The notes beneath the pieces were generated by a model. The model was not told where the DNA came from, did no database searches, and saw only the letters and a program-made list of their open reading frames with translations. The position numbers and the translations under genes were made by a program. Positions 1-11,368 of a stretch of DNA of 36,657 bases are shown one piece after another; the first letter of the stretch is position 1; each line of letters opens with the position of its first letter. This DNA is from Gammaproteobacteria bacterium (GTDB lineage: Bacteria > Pseudomonadota > Gammaproteobacteria > SZUA-140), in assembly GCA_020845975.1 (NCBI GenBank), contig JADLET010000118.1:1-36657 (forward strand), read 5' to 3'.

Positions 1-96
1 AAGATCTGGATAGTCGATTCGCGGACTCTGGAGGTGCGCGGCGAGATCGACATCGGGAAAGGCGTAGCGCACCAGATGGTGGTGCTTGATCGCTAG
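1..96 (+). CDS. C-terminal end of a beta-propeller / YVTN-type repeat protein (5' truncated by window)
   Basis: Frame 1 reads KIWIVDSRTLEVRGEIDIGKGVAHQMVVLDR*, resembling a YVTN/cytochrome-D1-like propeller blade. Confidence 0.5.
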   Translation, partial: KIWIVDSRTLEVRGEIDIGKGVAHQMVVLDR

Positions 97-105
97 GAGA
101 ATGTC

Positions 106-513
106 ATGTTCAGGATTGGTGAAATTGCCAAACAAGCCGGTGTTACTGTCGACACTATACGGCACTACACTCAGAAAGAGCTGCTCGCCCCAAGACGCGA
201 TCCCGCAAACGGATATCAGCTTTACTCCGTCGGCGATGTCCAGCGGGTGCGTTTCATCCTCCAGGCCAAGCGCCTTGGTTATACACTCAAGGAAATCGAT
301 GAGATCTTCAGTGAGGCGCGGCAGGGACATTCTCCCTGTCCCCGGGTGCGGGAGATCATCGAGGCCAGAATCGGAGAAAATCGGCACAGGTTAGACGAGT
401 TGCATGCCGCGCAGACGCGCATGGAGAGAGCCCTCGAGCGCTGGAAATCCTTGCCTGACGGAATACCGGACGGTAATTCGGTGTGTCATCTCATCGAAAC
501 GGATCTTGAATAA
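106..513 (+). CDS. MerR family transcriptional regulator, heavy-metal type
   Basis: N-terminal MFRIGEIAKQAGVTVDTIRHYTQKELLAPRRDPANGYQLY wHTH; Cys in SPCPRVREI and near the C-terminus (SVCHLIE). Confidence 0.9.
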   Translation: MFRIGEIAKQAGVTVDTIRHYTQKELLAPRRDPANGYQLYSVGDVQRVRFILQAKRLGYTLKEIDEIFSEARQGHSPCPRVREIIEARIGENRHRLDELHAAQTRMERALERWKSLPDGIPDGNSVCHLIETDLE

Positions 514-522
514 GATGGGAGC

Positions 523-554
523 TTGACCGTGGTGTTACTCCAAGGTTCTACACT
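523..554 (+). promoter_or_regulatory. Candidate MerR-type promoter/operator with extended spacer
   Basis: TTGACC (523-528), 20-bp spacer, TACACT (549-554); interrupted dyad ACCGTGGTGT-T-ACTCCAAGGT (526-546), 8/10 match between half-sites. Confidence 0.6.
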
Positions 555-591
555 CACGAATACGGACTGGAACCTAGTAGAGGCCGCGACG

Positions 592-1011
592 ATGATGACG
601 GTAACTGAATTGGCCAGGCAGGCCGAGGTGACGCCGGACACGGTGCGTTACTATCTTCGCCTCGGGCTGCTACAGCCGCAGTGGCACCCGAGTAATCGTT
701 ACCGCTTGTTCACGGAGGCCGATGCCAGACGATTGTGTTTCATTCATCGCGCGAGGATACTCGGGTTCTCGTTAACAGAGATCGCTGAGATCCTGATGGC
801 GAGTGTGCGGGGAGATGTGCTCTGCCCTGAAGCGTGTCAAATCGTGGTCAATGGCGCCACGCGCAACCGAGCCAGGTTAGTGCGACTCGAGCGCGCGCAG
901 GTTCTTTTAGACACGGCGTTGAAGACCTGGGAGGGTATACCAGGCTCCGTCCCGGACGGCCGCGCCATGAAGGCATTGATTGAATCGATAGGGCTTGACC
1001 AGAACCACTGA
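592..1011 (+). CDS. MerR family transcriptional regulator (second paralogue)
   Basis: MMTVTELARQAEVTPDTVRYYLRLGLLQPQWHPSNRYRLF; internal start preferred over 523 because 523 lies in the candidate operator. Confidence 0.87.
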   Translation: MMTVTELARQAEVTPDTVRYYLRLGLLQPQWHPSNRYRLFTEADARRLCFIHRARILGFSLTEIAEILMASVRGDVLCPEACQIVVNGATRNRARLVRLERAQVLLDTALKTWEGIPGSVPDGRAMKALIESIGLDQNH

Positions 1012-1076
1012 GGTCGGAAAACCCTTGGGTAGATTTAAGGATCGCCAGTCCACCAAAGTAAGAAGGAGAACAGACC

Positions 1077-1613
1077 ATGAAACTGAAGCGCTTTGTGATT
1101 CCCGCTGCCATGTGTATTGCCATAGGATATTCCTCCGTCCAAGCCGACGACAGCCATCATCCCGACCAAGGGAATATGGACGGCCAGGCGGCTATCTCCA
1201 CGCCCCAGACGAGCATGGGCATGAAGGATATGGGCCGGATGCAGGAAAGCATGCAGGCCATGCAGCAGACCATGGATCGTATCCACAAAACGGATGATCC
1301 CGATGAGCGTATGCGACTGATGCAGGAGCATATGCAACAGATGCACGAGATGATGGGCAACATGCGCGGGATGATGGGTCCGGGCATGATGATGCAGGGC
1401 GGTGCCAAGGGGAAAGGCGGTCCCAGCCAGATGGGTGACATGGCCATGGAGGAACGTCAAAAGATGGTGGAAAAGCGCATGGATATGATGCAGGGGATGA
1501 TGGAACAGATGATGGAACAGATGATGGAGCAACAAGAAATGGCAAGACCCGGAAGGAATGACGCCAAAAGCCATGGCGAAAAGGATCAGCAGGGACAGTC
1601 ACGAATGAAGTGA
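1077..1613 (+). CDS. Exported Met-rich protein, putative metal binding
   Basis: Signal peptide MKLKRFVIPAAMCIAIGYSSVQA; very Met/Gln/His-rich mature part; SD AGAAGGAG upstream. Confidence 0.75.
   Translation: MKLKRFVIPAAMCIAIGYSSVQADDSHHPDQGNMDGQAAISTPQTSMGMKDMGRMQESMQAMQQTMDRIHKTDDPDERMRLMQEHMQQMHEMMGNMRGMMGPGMMMQGGAKGKGGPSQMGDMAMEERQKMVEKRMDMMQGMMEQMMEQMMEQQEMARPGRNDAKSHGEKDQQGQSRMK
1497..1532 (+). repeat. Tandem 12-bp repeat x3 encoding (MMEQ)3
   Basis: ATGATGGAACAG ATGATGGAACAG ATGATGGAGCAA. Confidence 0.85.
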
Positions 1614-1646
1614 GCCGAGGTTATCAGGGGCGATCAATCGCATGAT

Positions 1647-4142
<2,496 letters not shown>

Positions 4143-4267
4143 GTGGCGTGGTGAACCATGGCGTACAGAACACGGAAGGAAAATGGACAAGTGCATTGCC
4201 ACAGGGAAGTCGTATTGTCATGTTTTGCGGCAGATTGGCCGTGAAATCGCGGCGCTAGGGCAACGGG

Positions 4268-4654
4268 ATGCATGAGTTTCTCGTACAAGGTGTCGGATAT
4301 GTCGTGCCTTGGATCGAGGCGGTAGGCATTGTTATCGTCGCGTGGGGAGTGTTCGAGGGATTGGCGCGCCTGGGTAGACGTGTTTGGGCTGTTGCCGCAC
4401 AAGGTGAGACGCAGTGGGAGTTTAGCGACATCCGGTTTGCCATCGGCGAAAAGATGGTGCTGGGGCTGGAGTTTTTCCTTGCCGGCGACATCATTCAGAC
4501 CATCGTGGTGCCGACCTGGGAGTCCCTTGGCACTCTTGCCGGCATCGTGGGGATACGCACCATTATTGTCTATTTTCTATACCGGGAAATAAACGCGGAC
4601 AGGCGTGAACCAAGAAGAAATCCTGATGATAGATTGAGAGGGAAAAAAACATGA
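4268..4654 (+). CDS. DUF1622-like membrane protein
   Basis: GLEFFLAGDIIQTIVVPTWESLGTLAGIVGIRTIIVYFLYREI typical of DUF1622; ATGA overlap with next gene. Confidence 0.8.
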   Translation: MHEFLVQGVGYVVPWIEAVGIVIVAWGVFEGLARLGRRVWAVAAQGETQWEFSDIRFAIGEKMVLGLEFFLAGDIIQTIVVPTWESLGTLAGIVGIRTIIVYFLYREINADRREPRRNPDDRLRGKKT

Positions 4655-4863
4655 ATAATTCGCATCATGACGTATCACCACCGTTCTGGCGTTCCCGCAC
4701 AGGGCTTGCGCTGATCGGTTTTGCCGCCGTCGCCGGTTTTTTCCTGCTCAGGGAGCAGAATGCCCACGTTGTGGCCTGGCTGCCCTGGTTGTTTCTGTTC
4801 GCCTGTCTACTGATGCATGTTTTCATGCACGGCGGGCACGGTAAGGGACACCGCCATGACTGA
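4651..4863 (+). CDS. DUF2933-like small membrane protein, His-rich tail
   Basis: RSRTGLALIGFAAVAGFFLLREQNAHVVAWLPWLFLFACLLMHVFMHGGHGKGHRHD. Confidence 0.75.
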   Translation: MNNSHHDVSPPFWRSRTGLALIGFAAVAGFFLLREQNAHVVAWLPWLFLFACLLMHVFMHGGHGKGHRHD

Positions 4864-5509
4864 ATCGTCCGGTTACGGTCTGTGGTCACTGGTGATCATC
4901 AATTCGCTGGTGTTTATCTTTTTTGCTTTCAGTTTTTTCAAGCCTCAGACTAAACGCGATTGGCGTTCCTTTGGTGCCTTTTCGGCGTTTCTGGTGGCGC
5001 TGTTCACCGAGATGTACGGCTTTCCCCTGACCATCTACTTCCTGTCCGGCTGGTTGCAGAGCAATTACCCGGAGGTGGATTGGTTGTCGCATGATGCCGG
5101 TCATCTGCTGGAGATGCTGTTCGGCTGGAAGGCCAATCCACATTTCGGGCCGTTTCATATGCTGAGCTTCGCCTTCATTGCCGGCGGTTTCTGGCTGCTT
5201 TCCGCGGCCTGGTACGTGCTTTATGCGGCGCAGAAGACCCACACGCTGGCGACGAGCGGCCCCTACGCGCGTATCCGCCACCCGCAATATGTGGCATTCA
5301 TCATGATTATGTTCGGTTTCCTGTTGCAGTGGCCGACGATCCTGACGCTCGCGATGTTTCCAGTGCTGGTTTATATGTACGTCCAGTTGGCGCGGCGCGA
5401 GGAGCTAGAAGTACGGCGAGAGCTCGGTGATGTCTACGACCGGTACGCCGCGACGACACCGGCCTTTATTCCGCGCTGGGGCGGGCAAGTCGGCATGAGA
5501 CCCGGCTGA
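4856..5509 (+). CDS. Isoprenylcysteine carboxylmethyltransferase (ICMT)-like membrane protein
   Basis: GPYARIRHPQYVAFIMIMFGFLLQWPT motif and multiple TM segments; start inside the ORF (MTESSGYG). Confidence 0.8.
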   Translation: MTESSGYGLWSLVIINSLVFIFFAFSFFKPQTKRDWRSFGAFSAFLVALFTEMYGFPLTIYFLSGWLQSNYPEVDWLSHDAGHLLEMLFGWKANPHFGPFHMLSFAFIAGGFWLLSAAWYVLYAAQKTHTLATSGPYARIRHPQYVAFIMIMFGFLLQWPTILTLAMFPVLVYMYVQLARREELEVRRELGDVYDRYAATTPAFIPRWGGQVGMRPG

Positions 5510-5604
5510 GTTTGCAAGGTCGGGCTTTGCGCAACAGACGTAGGGTTTCGGTAGGGTTTCGAGACACATCTTTCATTGATTAGACACATCAAGGAGGAAC
5601 GACC

Positions 5605-5859
5605 ATGGCGAAGAATACAAAGTTCGCAGGCGAGCAGCCGACAGTTGGGTCAGATAAGGGAAGTGGTGTTGTGCGAAAGAAGCCCGCTACTAGGAAAGGG
5701 CCGACGCCGCGGAAGTGCTCCGATGATGAGCGGTACAGGATGATTGCCGAATCGGCATACTACCGCGCGGAACAGCGCGGCTTTCAGGGCGATCTGGCGC
5801 TGGATGACTGGCTGCGGGCGGAGGCAGAGTTGGATGCCTTATTATCCAAGGACGAATAG
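5605..5859 (+). CDS. DUF2934-like protein
   Basis: DDERYRMIAESAYYRAEQRGFQGDLALDDWLRAEAELDALL. Confidence 0.75.
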   Translation: MAKNTKFAGEQPTVGSDKGSGVVRKKPATRKGPTPRKCSDDERYRMIAESAYYRAEQRGFQGDLALDDWLRAEAELDALLSKDE

Positions 5860-5865
5860 ACCGTT

Positions 5866-7566
5866 ATGTCCGGGATAGACGAATTCAACCACGTACCGCG
5901 CATCGCCTACTTTTCTATGGAGATCGCGCTCAGGAATGAGATCCCCACCTATGCCGGCGGTCTTGGCGTCCTTGCCGGTGATACGCTACGCGCCGCGGCT
6001 GACATTGAAGTGCCCATTGTGGCGGTGACGCTGGCCAGCACAGCGGGCTACTTCCGCCAGACGCTCAATGCTGAAGGCAAGCAGGACGAACAGGAAGATC
6101 CCTGGGAACCCGCAAAGTGGGCGGTACTCCTTGACGCCATCGTTGCTGTCACCATCGAGGGTCGGCGAGTCTGGGTTGGGGGGTGGCTCTATGTGCTCAA
6201 GGGACACATGAACGGCACCCAGCCGGTGGTGTTGCTTGACACGGACCTGGAACAAAACAGCGCCGAGGATCGCGCCATCACGCGGAACCTCTATGGCGGT
6301 GACCAGGCCTACCGGCTCAAACAGGAGGTTGTACTCGGCATTGGCGGGATACGCATGTTGCAGGCCTTGGGTTTCCAGCTGCGTCAGTACCACATGAACG
6401 AAGGGCACTCGGCGCTTTTGGCGCTGGAGTTGTTGCGCCGCTATGCCTATCCACCGGAAGATATGCGCCCGGGCGAATCGCCTTATGACATACCCCGTGT
6501 GCGCGAGTTGTGTTGCTTCACCACCCATACCCCCGTGGAGGCGGGGCATGACAAGTTTGGTTATGACCTGGTGAAGCGCATACTCGGCGAATACTTCGAT
6601 CTGCCCACGTTGCAGCACCTGGCCGGCGCCGAGAATCTGAACATGACCCGCCTGGCCCTGAATTTAAGCGAATATATCAACGGCGTTGCCCGGCGTCATG
6701 CTGAAACCTCCCGCCACATGTTCCCCGGTTATCGTGTTCATGCCGTGACCAACGGCGTGCATCCGTTTACATGGACCAGTGAGCCTTTCCGAAAGCTTTA
6801 CGATGCACACCTGCCAGGCTGGTGCCATGAGCCGGAATTATTAATGCGCGCGGACTGCTGCCTTTCCGATGAGGCCATTCAGTCCGCACACAGAGAGGCG
6901 AAACAACAGCTCATCGCCGAGGTCATGTCGCGGACGGGGATCCCTCTGTCAGTCGAGCATTTCACTGTCGGTTTTGCCCGCCGCATGACGGCCTACAAGC
7001 GACCTGACCTGCTTTTTTCCGATCTTGAACGGTTGAAGGCGATGGCTAGGCGCTACCCCATTCAGATCGTACTGGCGGGCAAGGCGCATCCTCAGGATGA
7101 GCCGGGCAAACACCTGATCCAGGCCTTGCACGTACATTTGCGTGAGCTTCGAGGCGTTATCCCCATCGCCTATCTGCCCGACTACGACATGGCCACGGCT
7201 CTGGCGCTGGTGTCGGGCGTGGATGTCTGGTTGAACACGCCATTGCGGCCGATGGAGGCGAGCGGCACCAGCGGCATGAAGGCCGCGTTCAATGGCGTGC
7301 CTCATCTGAGCGTACTGGACGGCTGGTGGGTCGAAGGGTGCATCGAAGGGATTACGGGGTGGGCGATCGGCGATGATGCCTCATCCGCCAACGGTGACGA
7401 TGCGAGGCATCTCTATCAGAAACTGGAACAGATCATCCTGCCGCTTTACTACCAGGATCGCACGGGATGGACAGCAGTCATGAAGGGCGCCATCGCCAAG
7501 TGCGCTTCTTTCTTCAACAGTCAGCGCATGATGCGCCGTTATGCCAGCGAGGCGTATATGCAATGA
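5866..7566 (+). CDS. glgP: Alpha-glucan (glycogen/maltodextrin-type) phosphorylase
   Basis: IAYFSMEIALRNEIPTYAGGLGVLAGD; HMNEGHSALLALELL; VWLNTPLRPMEASGTSGMKAAFNGVPHLSVLDGWW (PLP region). Confidence 0.93.
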   Translation: MSGIDEFNHVPRIAYFSMEIALRNEIPTYAGGLGVLAGDTLRAAADIEVPIVAVTLASTAGYFRQTLNAEGKQDEQEDPWEPAKWAVLLDAIVAVTIEGRRVWVGGWLYVLKGHMNGTQPVVLLDTDLEQNSAEDRAITRNLYGGDQAYRLKQEVVLGIGGIRMLQALGFQLRQYHMNEGHSALLALELLRRYAYPPEDMRPGESPYDIPRVRELCCFTTHTPVEAGHDKFGYDLVKRILGEYFDLPTLQHLAGAENLNMTRLALNLSEYINGVARRHAETSRHMFPGYRVHAVTNGVHPFTWTSEPFRKLYDAHLPGWCHEPELLMRADCCLSDEAIQSAHREAKQQLIAEVMSRTGIPLSVEHFTVGFARRMTAYKRPDLLFSDLERLKAMARRYPIQIVLAGKAHPQDEPGKHLIQALHVHLRELRGVIPIAYLPDYDMATALALVSGVDVWLNTPLRPMEASGTSGMKAAFNGVPHLSVLDGWWVEGCIEGITGWAIGDDASSANGDDARHLYQKLEQIILPLYYQDRTGWTAVMKGAIAKCASFFNSQRMMRRYASEAYMQ

Positions 7567-7597
7567 GCCGGAGAATAGAACGACGAGGGAACGAAAC

Positions 7598-7906
7598 ATG
7601 GAACATCGATGGAAAGAACGCTGCCCGGTGTCGCTGGATGTGGTCGTCCGTAGTCGTGACGGCCTGACGCTGCATGGCCGGACACGTGATATCTCGCCGG
7701 ACGGCATGTTCATTCGACTCGGCCGTCAGTCCGTATCGAAGAATACAGTGGTCGAGATCGAGGTTCCACGCTGTGGCTGCTTGCACGGTTGGGTGTTACA
7801 TGTCGGAGATGAAGGTATCGGCCTGATGTTCCGTTCGATCGGCAGTCAGGAGAGACGCCTGCTCGATCAACTTCTCGCTGGGGCGGCGCGTCCTAGTGAA
7901 AGGTAA
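7598..7906 (+). CDS. PilZ-domain-like protein
   Basis: MEHRWKERCPVSLDVVVRSRDGLTLHGRTRDISPDGMFIRLG; short beta-rich PilZ pattern. Confidence 0.65.
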   Translation: MEHRWKERCPVSLDVVVRSRDGLTLHGRTRDISPDGMFIRLGRQSVSKNTVVEIEVPRCGCLHGWVLHVGDEGIGLMFRSIGSQERRLLDQLLAGAARPSER

Positions 7907-8006
7907 TGGTGGGTCATAAAACTCGATCTATCTGCGCATTGAGGAAAACGCAACCTGTAAAAGAGAGCGGAACTGGCGAGGACAGCATATTTGAGAGGGT
8001 GCGCCT

Positions 8007-8309
8007 ATGGACGGTTTATTGACATTTTTGATCTTTGCGGGCTTGTTCTACGTCATGATGCGTTTCGGCTGCGGGGCTCACATGGTGCATGGTCACGGGG
8101 AGCATGGCAGCCACAGTGAGGACGGGGTGAAGTACATCGATCCAGTCTGTGGCATGGAGGTGGCGAAGGACATGGGTTACGCAAAGGCGCATGAAGGTGA
8201 GATGTACCGTTTCTGCAGCCGAAGCTGTCTCGACAAGTTCGACGCCGATCCCGGGCGGTATCTCAACAAACCCCTCGAGAGGAGTGACAACGGGGAGGGC
8301 ATGTCATGA
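8007..8309 (+). CDS. Membrane-anchored YHS domain protein
   Basis: N-terminal TM then VKYIDPVCGMEVAKDMGYAKAHEGEMYRFCSRSCLDKFDADPGRYL. Confidence 0.88.
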   Translation: MDGLLTFLIFAGLFYVMMRFGCGAHMVHGHGEHGSHSEDGVKYIDPVCGMEVAKDMGYAKAHEGEMYRFCSRSCLDKFDADPGRYLNKPLERSDNGEGMS

Positions 8310-8590
8310 ACAAGGGATTGCCACTATTTGCCGTAGCTCACGCCACCAGCCTGTTCTTCGTCATCACCTTCTCTCTGTGCGTAGCATTCGATTTAGTCTT
8401 TCCCGAACACGCCATGTACCAGGCCTGGCAGAAACTCCTGCCGGGCTTCGTGTGGTTGAGTTGGAAGAACTTCTTTCTCGGTCTGGTCGAGGCCTATGGT
8501 TACGGCTGGTACGTCGCCCTGGTATGGGTGCCTCTATATAACGTATTCGCGGCGCGGGCCGCGCAGCGCGGGGGAAGGACATCTCCATGA
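8306..8590 (+). CDS. DUF5676-like small membrane protein
   Basis: LLPGFVWLSWKNFFLGLVEAYGYGWYVALVWVPLYNVF; ATGA overlaps with both neighbours. Confidence 0.75.
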   Translation: MNKGLPLFAVAHATSLFFVITFSLCVAFDLVFPEHAMYQAWQKLLPGFVWLSWKNFFLGLVEAYGYGWYVALVWVPLYNVFAARAAQRGGRTSP

Positions 8591-9204
8591 ACAGCTGCGT
8601 GCAAGAAGGCGGCGGAGGGGCGCGGGACGCTACGCAACACGAGATACGCTTTCACGGCCGCGGTGGACAGGGCACGGTGTCGGCGGCAGCGCTGCTGGCG
8701 CTGGCGGCCTTCGAGGACGACTACGAGTCCCAAGCCTTTCCCAAGTTCGGCTCCGAGCGGCGCGGCGCGCCGGTGGAGGCCTATGTGCGTATCAGCCACG
8801 TGCCCATTCGTGCCCACAACCAAGTCTACACACCGGACGCGGTGGTGATTCAAGATTCGACCTTGCTGCGTTCGGAGCCGGTGCTTCAGGGTTTAAAAAT
8901 CAGGGGATTGATCGTGCTGAACAGCGAACGGCAGCCGGACGGCTTTAACGATGATCACAGTGATTTTCGCTGGCTTTGCCTGCCCGCCAGCCGCATTGCT
9001 GAGAAATATCTGGGACGTCCCTTGCCTAACACGGTACTGCTGGGTGCCTTGGCAGCGGGGTCGGGATGGGTGAGCTTGTCCGCACTGGAACAGGCGGTGA
9101 CGAGCCACCTGGCAAAAAAAGGCGAAGACATGGTGAAGGTGAATATTGAAGCGTTACGCGAAGGTTATCGTTTTGCCTCTCAAGGCGAGGAAGTGGCCTC
9201 ATGA
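8587..9204 (+). CDS. porG: 2-oxoacid:acceptor oxidoreductase, gamma subunit
   Basis: EIRFHGRGGQGTVSAAALLALAAFEDDYESQAFPKFGSERRGAPVEAYVRIS. Confidence 0.92.
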   Translation: MNSCVQEGGGGARDATQHEIRFHGRGGQGTVSAAALLALAAFEDDYESQAFPKFGSERRGAPVEAYVRISHVPIRAHNQVYTPDAVVIQDSTLLRSEPVLQGLKIRGLIVLNSERQPDGFNDDHSDFRWLCLPASRIAEKYLGRPLPNTVLLGALAAGSGWVSLSALEQAVTSHLAKKGEDMVKVNIEALREGYRFASQGEEVAS

Positions 9205-10373
9205 AGAGTCTGCTGGAAGGCTCCCGCGCGGTGGCCGAGGCGGTGCATCTGTGCCGGCCGCAGGTGATTGCCGCCTATCCCATTACACCGCAGACCCATA
9301 TCATCGAACACCTGGCTCAGTTTGTCGCTGACGGAGATTTATCCGCCATGTTCATTAACGCCGAGAGCGAATTCGGGGCCGCGTCCATAGTGCTGGGTGC
9401 TGTGGCCAGCGGGGCGCGGGCGTTCACCGCCTCCGCTTCGCAGGGCCTGCTGCTGATGACCGAGGTGCTGTACAACATTGCCGGGATGCGGTTGCCAGTG
9501 GTCATGGTTTGCGCCAACCGCGCGGTGGGCGCTCCCATCAATATCTTCAGCGACCATCAGGACAGCATGAGCGTGCGCGATGCCGGCTGGATTCAGCTCT
9601 ATGTGGAAAGCAATCAGGAGGCGGTGGATACCGTCATTCAGGCTTACCGCATCGCCGAGGCCTGCGAACTGCCGGTGATGGTGTGTATGGACGGTTTTTT
9701 TCTAACCCACACCTTCGAGCCGGTGGAGATCCCCCAACAGACCGCCGTAGACGAATTTCTGCCACCGTTCCACTTTGCCCGCGCCCTCGATCCCTCCCGC
9801 CCCATGACCCTGGGCGGTGGCAGCGAACCGGATAATTACCTGGAGTACCGCGCCGGCCAGCATCGAGCTATGGAGCAGGCTCGTGATGTGATTGAGGCCA
9901 TCGACGCCGATTTCAGCGACCACTTTGCCCGCGGCTATGGCGGACTGGTGGACCCTTACCGGGTGGCAGGTGCGGAAACCGTCACGGTCACGCTCGGCTC
10001 CACCATGGGCGCGGTGCGCGACGTCGTGGATACGCTGCGCGAGAACGGGATGGCGGTGGGCGCCCTGCGCCTGCGCTGTTTCCGGCCTTTTCCCGCGCAG
10101 GCATTGATCCATTGTCTTGCTGGCGCGAAGCGTATCGTGGTGCTGGAAAAGGCCTTCAGTGCCGGGGCGGGTGGTATCGTCACCGGTGAATTGCGCGCGG
10201 CGCTGCATCAGGCGGGCCTGGCGACGCCCGTCGAGGGCGTGATCGGCGGCCTCGGCGGCCGCGATCTGACGCCGGCGGTGATCGAGGCGATTTTCCGCCG
10301 CGCGGCAACGGGGGCGTCGTCCGTTGCCTGCCGCTTCGCCGATCTCAACTCAGATGCAGCGCCGTCAACTTAG
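9201..10373 (+). CDS. porA: 2-oxoacid:acceptor oxidoreductase, alpha subunit
   Basis: AAYPITPQTHIIEHLAQF; NAESEFGAASIVLGAVASGARAFTASASQGLLLMTE. Confidence 0.93.
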   Translation: MKSLLEGSRAVAEAVHLCRPQVIAAYPITPQTHIIEHLAQFVADGDLSAMFINAESEFGAASIVLGAVASGARAFTASASQGLLLMTEVLYNIAGMRLPVVMVCANRAVGAPINIFSDHQDSMSVRDAGWIQLYVESNQEAVDTVIQAYRIAEACELPVMVCMDGFFLTHTFEPVEIPQQTAVDEFLPPFHFARALDPSRPMTLGGGSEPDNYLEYRAGQHRAMEQARDVIEAIDADFSDHFARGYGGLVDPYRVAGAETVTVTLGSTMGAVRDVVDTLRENGMAVGALRLRCFRPFPAQALIHCLAGAKRIVVLEKAFSAGAGGIVTGELRAALHQAGLATPVEGVIGGLGGRDLTPAVIEAIFRRAATGASSVACRFADLNSDAAPST

Positions 10374-10384
10374 GAGGCCTAGCC

Positions 10385-11368
10385 ATGGATACGCGGGATG
10401 CCTTTCGACACAACGTGCTCACCTCCGGCCACCGCGCCTGCTCCGGTTGCGGTGAGGCGATGGCGGCGCGCATGGTCACCGATCTGATCGGGCCAGAGGC
10501 GATCTATGTTAACGCCACCGGCTGTCTACAGGTTTTCTCCACCCACAACCAGCAATCGGCCTGGCAGGCACCGTGGATCCATTCGGTGTTCGCCAACGCC
10601 GCAGCGGTGGCCTCGGGTGTGGAGGCGGCCTTGCGCGCTCGCGGTGAAGATACACCGGTGATTGTGCAAGCGGGCGACGGCGGCACCTTCGACATCGGAC
10701 TGCAATGCCTGTCCGGCATGATCGAACGCGGCCATGATGTGCTGTTCGTCTGTTACGACAATGAGGCCTATATGAATACCGGTGTGCAACGCTCCAGTTC
10801 CACGCCTCATGCGGTGCGCACCACCACCTCACCGCCGGGCCGGGTGAGCGAAGGCAAGCATCATCTCAAGAAAGACCTGATATCCATCGTCGCCGCCCAT
10901 CGTATGCCCTATGCCGCCACCGCCACGGTGGCCTATTTCCCCGACCTCAGGGCCAAGGTGGACAAGGCCATGAGGATTAAAGGGCCGCGCTTTCTCCATG
11001 TATTGTCGCCTTGTCCCCTGGGCTGGGATCACGATGCCGCGCTGTCGGTGACGGTGGCGCGCCTGGCGGTGGAGACCGGACTGTTTCCGCTGATCGAGTT
11101 GGAGTACGGCGCGGTGACCGGAGTGACGCGCCTGGCGCGGCAGCAGCCGGTGGAGGAGTATTTGAAGTTGCAGGGTCGCTTCAAGCATCTGTTCGCTGAC
11201 AAGGGTGGCGCCGAGGAGATCCGCCACTTGCAGGCCCTGGCCGATGCCAACATTCGCCGCTATGGACTGCTGGATGCCAACACCGAATGGGATACCGACC
11301 GGGCATCCCAGACGCAACGCCACGGCCGCGGCGGCTATGCCGCATCGAGCCGGGAGGTCTCCCCATGA
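10385..11368 (+). CDS. porB: 2-oxoacid:acceptor oxidoreductase, TPP-binding beta subunit
   Basis: HRACSGCGEAMAARM; GDGGTFDIGLQCLSGMIERGHDVLFVCYDNEAYMNTGVQRS; LSPCPLGW. Confidence 0.93.
   Translation: MDTRDAFRHNVLTSGHRACSGCGEAMAARMVTDLIGPEAIYVNATGCLQVFSTHNQQSAWQAPWIHSVFANAAAVASGVEAALRARGEDTPVIVQAGDGGTFDIGLQCLSGMIERGHDVLFVCYDNEAYMNTGVQRSSSTPHAVRTTTSPPGRVSEGKHHLKKDLISIVAAHRMPYAATATVAYFPDLRAKVDKAMRIKGPRFLHVLSPCPLGWDHDAALSVTVARLAVETGLFPLIELEYGAVTGVTRLARQQPVEEYLKLQGRFKHLFADKGGAEEIRHLQALADANIRRYGLLDANTEWDTDRASQTQRHGRGGYAASSREVSP

Noticed and set aside
86-394. 102-aa + ORF overlapping merR1 in another frame
   Set aside because: Out-of-frame overlap with a clear MerR regulator; no motif
1035-1602. 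Minus-strand His/Leu-rich ORFs opposite the Met-rich gene
   Set aside because: CAT-rich reverse complement of ATG repeats creates artificial poly-His; + strand has SD, signal peptide and paralogues
5574-5590. TTGAT-N7-ATCAA resembling an FNR/Anr site
   Set aside because: Spacing is 7 rather than the 4 bp expected for FNR boxes
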